In this document: one piece after another, positions 6,497 through 11,267 of the stretch
How positions within the stretch are numbered: position 1 is the stretch's first letter
Layout of the letters: each line of letters begins with the position of its first letter
Source of the DNA: JACMJP01 sp046160675
GTDB lineage: Bacteria; Bacteroidota; Bacteroidia; Chitinophagales; BACL12
Direction of reading: 5' to 3'
DNA length: 11,267 bases
Assembly (NCBI GenBank): GCA_046160675.1
Contig: JBJXHH010000158.1
Span: 1-11,267, forward strand
Notes under the pieces: generated by a model
The model's input: only the letters and a program-made list of their open reading frames with translations
What the model was told of the DNA's origin: nothing
The model's database searches: none
Program-made: the position numbers and the translations under genes

Positions 6497-7915
6497 ATGA
6501 GGCAATTATTTTTAACTGCAGCACTGCAATTTTTTGCATCCTTAGCCTACACACAATGGCAGCCTGATGTTCGGCTCACTAACAATACTGCCGAATCCTA
6601 TACATCCTACGGCGCAGCAAGAAGTATTGCTGCAGATGGTGATACAGTTCACATCGTTTGGTTTGACAGCCGTGATGGAAATCCTGAAATATATTATAAG
6701 CAATCTACTGACGGCGGAATAACCTGGAATGAAGATACACGGCTAACGAATAGCGGAGCAGAAACTGAGTTCCCTGCAATTTCTGTATCAGAATCTAATG
6801 TGCATGTTGTTTGGGGAGATACCCGGGATGGAGGAGACTTAGAAATATATTATATGCACTCCACGGATGGAGGAGTGACCTGGAATGCGGATATCCGCCT
6901 AACCGATGATAACAATTATTCGAGTTATCCTTCTTGCGCAGTTTCCGCAGAAGTTGTTCATGTAGTATGGGAAGATTATAGAGATGGAAATTTGGAAATC
7001 TATTACAAACGTTCGGAAGATGGAGGATTGACCTGGAGTACTGATGCGAGAATATCGGATAATTCTTATGAGTCTGAGAATCCTTCCGTAGCAGTATCTG
7101 GTTCCACTGTCCACATTGTTTGGAATGACGATCGGCATGGGGCTAATGAAGTATATTACAAACGCTCAATAAACGGAGGTGTAACCTGGGGTGCAGAAAC
7201 CCGGCTAACAAATGATCCGGCTTTTGGAAACCTTGCTTCCCTTGCTGTGTCAGGAACAAATGTGCATCTGACCTGGTATGATGAGAGAGATGGAAACCGT
7301 GAGATATATTACAAAAATTCAACTGATGATGGAATAAGTTGGGGTTCAGATACCAGGTTGACTACGGACACATCCGCTTCGAACAGTCCTTCTCTTTCGT
7401 TGGTTGGGTCAAATGTTCATCTTGTTTTTCATGATGAGCGAGATGGAAACAAAGAAATTTATTACAAACATTCATCAGATGGAGGTATAAACTGGAGCTC
7501 AGATACCAGGCTAACTGATGCTGAAGGCGTTTCCGGGCGGCCCTCGATTTTAGCCTCAGAAGAGGCCCTGCAAGTAGTATGGTATGACGAACGAGACGGC
7601 AATTCTGAAATTTACTATAAACGGAATTCAACAGGCGGTTCTGTTGACTTCGATGAGAATCCCTCCCCTGAGTTTCAATTCTCAGTTTATCCGAATCCGG
7701 CAAACAGTTTTTTAAACCTGGAGTTTTCTGATGGATTGAACAAGGGAACAATTGAAATCTTTTCCATTTTAGGAGAAAGAGTATTCAGTGAGCCTGTCAT
7801 TTCATCCTCAAAAAAGGAAATCAATCTCAAAAGTTTTTCGCAAGGAATTTATTTGCTTACAATGTTTAACGGGAAAGAATATTTCAGTAAGAGAATTCTT
7901 ATAACAAAGGGCTAA
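6497..7915 (+). CDS. Secreted seven-repeat Asp-box (sialidase/BNR-like) protein with T9SS C-terminal sorting domain
   Basis: A 472-residue protein from ATG 6497. An in-frame GTG at 6422 is rejected because it overlaps the promoter and would bury the signal peptide. Residues 1-19 are a signal peptide ending near AYTQW. Residues 25 to about 385 are seven repeats of about 51 residues, each with the pattern RLT, P-S-x-A-V-S, VHxVWxDxRDGNxEIYYK, then STDGGxTW. The last motif is an Asp-box, absent from the seventh repeat. Seven such units suggest a seven-bladed beta-propeller. Residues about 396-472 (YPNPANSFLNLEF, ILGERVF, LKSFSQGIYLL, KRILITKG) form a type A T9SS sorting domain, so it should be exported and attached to the cell surface or released. 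No catalytic sialidase arginine triad is evident, so binding or scaffolding is as likely as hydrolysis. Confidence 0.9.
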   Translation: MRQLFLTAALQFFASLAYTQWQPDVRLTNNTAESYTSYGAARSIAADGDTVHIVWFDSRDGNPEIYYKQSTDGGITWNEDTRLTNSGAETEFPAISVSESNVHVVWGDTRDGGDLEIYYMHSTDGGVTWNADIRLTDDNNYSSYPSCAVSAEVVHVVWEDYRDGNLEIYYKRSEDGGLTWSTDARISDNSYESENPSVAVSGSTVHIVWNDDRHGANEVYYKRSINGGVTWGAETRLTNDPAFGNLASLAVSGTNVHLTWYDERDGNREIYYKNSTDDGISWGSDTRLTTDTSASNSPSLSLVGSNVHLVFHDERDGNKEIYYKHSSDGGINWSSDTRLTDAEGVSGRPSILASEEALQVVWYDERDGNSEIYYKRNSTGGSVDFDENPSPEFQFSVYPNPANSFLNLEFSDGLNKGTIEIFSILGERVFSEPVISSSKKEINLKSFSQGIYLLTMFNGKEYFSKRILITKG

Positions 7916-8237
7916 TACCAAATTCATCGACAAAAAAACGTAAACACATAACAATTGGTTTATGAGTCGAGGTTTAAAGATTTGCTAATAAATTTGAGGA
8001 TAGTGAAAATTCAGTTCTTTCTTTTTCCATCTGTTGATGAATTCATTATTTTAAAGATTCTAAGAAGATATGCGTTTGATTAAAATACCTGTTTACGAAA
8101 CCTACAGATTTTTTTAAGTTCAAGTAATAAATCACATAACTTCGCCCAACTCGTCCTCGCATGTTGCGAGGATGCTCCCATCTCTCACTGCAGGTTGACT
8201 TGATTTGGAAATTTTAAAAAAAATACTTTGTTAAAGA
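7916..8237. other. Intergenic region with a short CG-rich hairpin; no gene seen
   Basis: The only distinct structure is TCCTCGC-atgtt-GCGAGGA (8154-8172), set in GC-richer sequence (about 8140-8200) that contrasts with the AT-rich surroundings. I have an impression of similar sequence recurring between Bacteroidota genes, so it may be one copy of a dispersed repeat. No convincing terminator for the propeller gene is visible, and no promoter or RNA gene was recognised. Confidence 0.45.
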
Positions 8238-8269
8238 AAAGGGCTACATCAGAATATGGGTAGCCCTTT
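8238..8269 (-). terminator. Rho-independent terminator of the fibronectin-III gene
   Basis: A perfect 10-bp stem (AAAGGGCTAC 8238-8247 against GTAGCCCTTT 8260-8269) encloses a 12-nt loop. Read on the minus strand, the stem is followed by TTTTCTTT-like sequence. It begins 19 nt after the stop of the minus-strand gene. Confidence 0.82.
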
Positions 8270-8288
8270 GAATTTGTAAATGGTACTC

Positions 8289-8945
8289 TTACAACGCCCT
8301 TCCCACAGCCGGGTCGCTCGGATTGGTAATTCCTGCGGTGTTAAAAACACTCACCCTTCCCCAGTATTTCTTGCCGCTTACTAAACCCTGCAAAGTGTAC
8401 TTCGCTTTTGTAATGCCTTCCACTTTTACCCATGCAGTGCTTCCCAGCGGGTCTTCCGTATATTCAAGAATATACCCGTTTGCTTTTGCATTGCTCTTCC
8501 AAGCAAAGTCTATCGTTCCTTCCAGGGCTCCCGTTTTTGCTTTCATATTTTCAGGCACAGGGAGTAAACCCGCAGGAGTGGGTTTTTTCTTCACATCCAT
8601 CCCGCTTGATAAGATAGTGAGCTCATCACCTTCGCTGGCAGTTTGCACATAACCACCCAGGCGATTGATGTAATCATCCAGGGCAGCTTCATCCGCATAC
8701 ATCTGCTGCTTTTTTGTTTTGCCGCCATCCAGCGCAGCTTCATAAGAAAGCTCCAGCGCAGTAATGGCGGCAGTTACATCCTCCAGTTTCGGGTCAGGCA
8801 GCGGATATGCCGGGTTGCCCGTCATCATGGCTACGATGTTTTTTGCTTTCTGAATCTTTTCTGCAATAGTGAGTTTAACATAGTTCAAAGCTACTTTCAT
8901 AAACAACACTATTGTTTGAAACGTTTTTTTACTAATTCCTTTCAT
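8289..8945 (-). CDS. Fibronectin type III domain protein
   Basis: A 218-residue protein. The C-terminal part, about residues 126-215, is one fibronectin type III domain: FAWKSNAKANGYILEYTEDP, then TAWVKVEGITKAKYTLQGLVSGKKYWGRVSVFNTAGITNPSDPA. The N-terminal 120 residues form a helical segment (AEKIQKAKNIVAMMTGNPAYPLPDP, then AITALELSYEAALDGGKTKKQ). Small Bacteroidota proteins with this two-part plan are known to me only as hypothetical. ATG 8945 has an AT-rich leader typical of the phylum. ATG 8900 (MKVALNYVKL, residue 16) fits the usual family start better, so either is possible. There is no clear signal peptide, although the first 25 residues are mildly hydrophobic. It has its own terminator at 8238-8269. 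Confidence 0.85.
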   Translation of the reverse strand: MKGISKKTFQTIVLFMKVALNYVKLTIAEKIQKAKNIVAMMTGNPAYPLPDPKLEDVTAAITALELSYEAALDGGKTKKQQMYADEAALDDYINRLGGYVQTASEGDELTILSSGMDVKKKPTPAGLLPVPENMKAKTGALEGTIDFAWKSNAKANGYILEYTEDPLGSTAWVKVEGITKAKYTLQGLVSGKKYWGRVSVFNTAGITNPSDPAVGRAL

Positions 8946-9023
8946 ACTTTTAATTTTTAAGTGATTAAATAATAATTATCCATGTTGAGAGTTGTTTACA
9001 GCTTTTGGAGTGGTAATATCTTT

Positions 9024-9383
9024 TTATCTCATCATAGGCAGCAGGTTTAGGGTGAACAATATATTTTTATAAAGCAGGCCTTTTCTCATATTCCCGAAAG
9101 GTTTCCCCATAGTAAAAAACATTTTTCCGTTATACTTTGCTTCTGTTCCGTTAGTACCGGAAACTTTTCCGATGGTAAAAAACATTTTCCCTAACGGAAC
9201 AGGAACTTTTGCCAACGGGTTTGTTATGTTTCCCATATTCCCAACTATTTCCCCGATGGTAAAAAACATTTTTCCGTTAGGCTTCGGTTGTGATCCAATA
9301 GAAATGCAAACTTTCTTTATGGTAAAAAACATTTTTTGTAACGGAATAGAAACTTTTCTCATACTCTTTTCTTTTTTTCTCAT
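9024..9383 (-). CDS. Possible heptapeptide-repeat protein (hypothetical)
   Basis: The minus-strand frame is open from a GTG at 9455; the first ATG is at 9383, giving about 119 residues. It reads as contiguous 7-residue units such as LGKMFFT, IGKVSGT, NGKMFFT and MGKPFGN. Position 1 is usually I, M, L or N, position 2 often G, position 3 mostly K. The KMFFT unit recurs every three or four units. The unit length equals the 21-bp DNA repeat, and the opposite strand is open over much of the tract (9172-9450), so an open frame is weak evidence of coding. It could be a real repeat protein or a non-coding repeat. No known family is recognised. Confidence 0.4.
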   Translation of the reverse strand: MRKKEKSMRKVSIPLQKMFFTIKKVCISIGSQPKPNGKMFFTIGEIVGNMGNITNPLAKVPVPLGKMFFTIGKVSGTNGTEAKYNGKMFFTMGKPFGNMRKGLLYKNILFTLNLLPMMR

Positions 9384-9404
9384 TGTGAAAACATTTTTTT
9401 GTAT
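9069..9404. repeat. Imperfect 21-bp tandem repeat tract with phased A-tracts
   Basis: The core GTAAAAAACATTTT (or a close variant) starts at 9112, 9175, 9259 and 9322, with a degenerate GTGAAAACATTTT at 9385. The intervals are 63, 84, 63 and 63, all multiples of 21. Between cores, weaker 21-base units (for example with CCGTTAGG or CTAACGGAAC) fill the array to about 16 units. Because 21 bp is two helical turns, the A6 tracts fall on the same face of the helix, which would favour bent DNA. Confidence 0.75.
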
Positions 9405-9464
9405 TGCGTTTGACTCATTCAGAGCAGGCAGCCGGGTAAAAACGTTGTAACACACCCCTGAAAA

Positions 9465-9517
9465 TCACCACTATTGGTGAATTTGAAAACAGCATGCAAC
9501 CCTAATTACAAGCATGC
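9465..9517. promoter_or_regulatory. Inverted repeat plus spaced palindromic octamers upstream of the RHS tip
   Basis: TCACCA-ctat-TGGTGA (9465-9480) is a perfect inverted repeat. AGCATGCA occurs twice, at 9491-9498 and 9511-9518, exactly 20 bp apart, each holding the self-complementary GCATGC. Such spacing suits a protein bound to one face of the DNA. Function is unproven and no clear TAnnTTTG box is seen here. Confidence 0.35.
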
Positions 9518-9569
9518 ATAACCATCAGCTATATCTGCATTTCTGGCAATTATTATCTATTTTTAGTGA

Positions 9570-10646
9570 ATGAATGGTTGCTACAGTACTAAGGCGGAAG
9601 GGGCGGGGCGTTATGATCCCTTCGGGATGGGGATGGTGGGGCGTAAATGGGGTGAGGAGTATAGGTTTGGGTTTAATGGGCAGGAGCAAGATGATGAAGT
9701 GTATGGAAATGGGAATGCAAATACTGCAATGTTTTGGGAATATGATACGAGATTAGGGAGGAGATGGAATGTAGATCCTATAATAAACTTTTCAATTCCA
9801 AGTTATGTGGCATTTAATAATAATCCTATCTACTTTATTGATGAACACGGAAATGTTGCAGGTGATTACTTCAAAAAGGATGGCACTTATTTAGGAAGCG
9901 ATGGTAAGGATGATAATAAAGTTTATGTGGCAGATGATAAGAAGGACGTTAAGAATAAAACTACAGGTAAAACTGAGACAACGTTCACAAATGCTCAAGA
10001 GTTAAGTGTAACATATTCTGAGTTTAAAGATTACTCAGGATTAGTTTATAATGAAGATTTAACGGCCGCAAACGGTATTGCCCATGCAGTATATAATTAC
10101 TCACAATTTAGTAATAAAACCATTGGGACATTGCTTTCTGGAAATTATAGTTCAGCAGATAAAAGTTATACTGTTAACAACAACAGTTCAAACAGTCGTT
10201 TGGCAGCAGCATCGGTTATAGATGCGCTTACAGGTGGGGTAGATCCTACAAATGGAGCTACGCATTGGGATGGATTTGATTTTGCAGGAGGCGGGCTTAC
10301 AAGACCTAAGCCTACTAATCAGGGAATAATGCTGAGTCAAGAACATTTAGATCAATTTAGAGCGGCTTGGACGGATGATGAAATAAGAGCATTTAGTGCA
10401 GGAGATTATACAGGATGGTCACCAACTTTAGCTGCTGGAACATATAGAGCAACACAAGTAAATAAAGGAAGAGTTCTTTATAAATCTACGGCTGTTTTGG
10501 GTAAAACTATTTTTTGGGGACCTACTAAAAATGCTGTTGTTATAGTTCCAACTATAATTGCTTTACCGGCTTCGGCAGATGAGATCACTCCTATGATGCC
10601 TTCTTACGAAAACCCGAATGCCGGATATAATTGGAGCTATTATTAA
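9570..10646 (+). CDS. Orphan RHS tip: end of the RHS-associated core plus a variable C-terminal (toxin-like) domain
   Basis: A 358-residue protein. Residues 15-70 are the last part of the RHS repeat-associated core: YDPFGMGMVGRKW, EYRFGFNGQEQDDEVYGNGN, then YDTRLGRRWNVDP. The 1000 or more residues of RHS shell expected before this are absent, and an in-frame TGA at 9567-9569 directly precedes the ATG, so this is a displaced or truncated tip. The remainder (about 90-358) is a variable domain. Its YSGLVYNEDLTAANGIAHAVYN (155-176) and ASVIDALTGG with GATHW (214-233) vaguely recall SleB-type cell wall hydrolases, with Glu162 a candidate catalytic acid; this is uncertain. G-rich codon use at the start changes to AT-rich use in the variable domain, as expected for a swapped tip. 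A lipoprotein gene follows 15 nt later. Confidence 0.82.
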   Translation: MNGCYSTKAEGAGRYDPFGMGMVGRKWGEEYRFGFNGQEQDDEVYGNGNANTAMFWEYDTRLGRRWNVDPIINFSIPSYVAFNNNPIYFIDEHGNVAGDYFKKDGTYLGSDGKDDNKVYVADDKKDVKNKTTGKTETTFTNAQELSVTYSEFKDYSGLVYNEDLTAANGIAHAVYNYSQFSNKTIGTLLSGNYSSADKSYTVNNNSSNSRLAAASVIDALTGGVDPTNGATHWDGFDFAGGGLTRPKPTNQGIMLSQEHLDQFRAAWTDDEIRAFSAGDYTGWSPTLAAGTYRATQVNKGRVLYKSTAVLGKTIFWGPTKNAVVIVPTIIALPASADEITPMMPSYENPNAGYNWSYY

Positions 10647-10661
10647 TGAAATTTTTGAAGA

Positions 10662-11267
10662 ATGAGGTCTACTTTAATTATTCTATTTATTATCGTAATA
10701 ATTTATTCCTGTGCCAGAGTGAATAAAGTCAAACAACTGCAAAATGAAAGTGCAGATACATCGCAATGTGATATTTGGAATGATACAATATGTAGATCAG
10801 GTAATTTTATTAAATATGTCAAGATTGATTCATTTTATGATTTAACTTATGGTAATAAATACTTTAGTAAAAGATTAGGGTATGAATTTAATTGTTCAGC
10901 ACCGGCAGGAATTATACCATACCTATATTGGGAAAATCAAGATTTTATTTGTGTAAAGCGCAGTTGTGGCAGCTATTGTGGAGTTTTCCTTTTCCTTCCA
11001 TTAGATACAAACTCAAATGCATATCACAAAGAAAATGTTCTTGCTTACGAAAAACAAACAAATGATATTGCATATTTAAAATATTTAGATGATAAAGTAT
11101 ATATTGTTATTGAAAATTTAAAAACTCATTACCTAAGAGAAGAACAATTAGAAAACTTTGCCACTTGCCCTGAGCCATTAGAATGTGTTGAATCCGTAAA
11201 TTTTCTAAACAATAAGTTTTTATTGATAAAATGGAAATCATTAAAAGATGGATTTGAAAAAATGCAG
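10662..11267 (+). CDS. Putative lipoprotein, candidate immunity protein of the RHS tip (partial)
   Basis: The frame is open from ATG 10662 to the window edge, at least 202 residues, with no stop. MRSTLIILFIIVIIYSC is a lipoprotein signal with the lipobox cysteine at residue 17. The mature part is rich in cysteine (CDIWNDTIC, then RSCGSYCG), aromatic residues and lysine. No family is recognised. The 15-nt gap behind an RHS variable tip is the usual place for the cognate immunity gene. A periplasm-facing lipoprotein would fit a toxin that acts in the periplasm, for example on peptidoglycan. Coding is well supported by length, signal peptide and AT-rich codon use like that of the tip; the immunity role is inference. 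Confidence 0.75.
   Translation, partial: MRSTLIILFIIVIIYSCARVNKVKQLQNESADTSQCDIWNDTICRSGNFIKYVKIDSFYDLTYGNKYFSKRLGYEFNCSAPAGIIPYLYWENQDFICVKRSCGSYCGVFLFLPLDTNSNAYHKENVLAYEKQTNDIAYLKYLDDKVYIVIENLKTHYLREEQLENFATCPEPLECVESVNFLNNKFLLIKWKSLKDGFEKMQ

Noticed and set aside
7362..7751. Minus-strand 129-codon frame
   Set aside because: It lies wholly inside the repeat-bearing propeller gene and mirrors its codon pattern, with no features of its own.
7999..8020. Third copy of the GGTGGAAGTTCAGTTCT motif (AGTGAAAATTCAGTTCT)
   Set aside because: It matches at only about 14 of 17 positions and neither flank resembles the arms of element A.
9069..9404. CRISPR array
   Set aside because: The repeat cores are short and degenerate, the spacing is in multiples of 21 bp, and the intervening units resemble one another and are not unique spacers.
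9172..9450. Plus-strand open frame across the 21-bp repeat
   Set aside because: A 21-bp repeat without stops is open on both strands by construction. The minus frame has the more regular units and runs the same way as the neighbouring fibronectin-III gene, so the plus frame is listed as a shadow.

Overview
The window looks like the chromosome or a metagenomic contig of a member of the Bacteroidota, most likely a Chitinophagales/Sphingobacteriales-type lineage (the lineage is inference). The support is: several promoters with the Bacteroidota -7 box TAnnTTTG, a secreted protein with a type IX secretion (T9SS) C-terminal sorting domain, lipoproteins with SC-type lipoboxes, a DUF6624 lipoprotein, an RHS tip of the Bacteroidota type, AT-rich intergenic DNA and few Shine-Dalgarno sequences. 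No rRNA, tRNA or CRISPR array was seen.

Left part (1-1650): the last codons of a gene, then a two-gene module made of an ECF sigma factor and a three-helix membrane protein that is probably its partner or anti-sigma factor. Two long imperfect palindromes (121-250 and 1515-1643) bracket the module. They have different stem sequences but the same plan: a terminal TAAC/GTTA box, then 1 nt on the left and 5 nt on the right, then a long stem. This resembles a mobile cassette. A decayed relative of the first palindrome lies at 3887-3975.

Middle part (1726-6161): a divergent pair formed by an NAD(P)-binding F420-reductase-like protein (minus) and an HxlR regulator (plus). Their promoters overlap face to face, with a candidate operator beside them. 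Next comes a DUF6624 lipoprotein, then a tight two-gene operon: a cysteine-synthase-family PLP enzyme, then 1 nt later a lipoprotein that fuses an intradiol-dioxygenase-like domain to a CPVC redoxin-like domain.

Right part (6497-11267): a secreted seven-repeat, Asp-box, propeller-like protein with a T9SS sorting domain; a minus-strand fibronectin-type-III protein with a clear terminator; and a 21-bp/7-residue repeat tract (9069-9404) that is open on both strands and may encode a heptapeptide-repeat protein. The window ends with an orphan RHS tip (last part of the RHS core plus a variable C-terminal domain), followed 15 nt later by a lipoprotein gene that runs off the window. This last pair reads as a polymorphic toxin with a periplasmic immunity protein. 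I consider the RHS toxin/immunity pair, the 21-bp repeat tract and the palindrome-bracketed sigma module the most novel parts.
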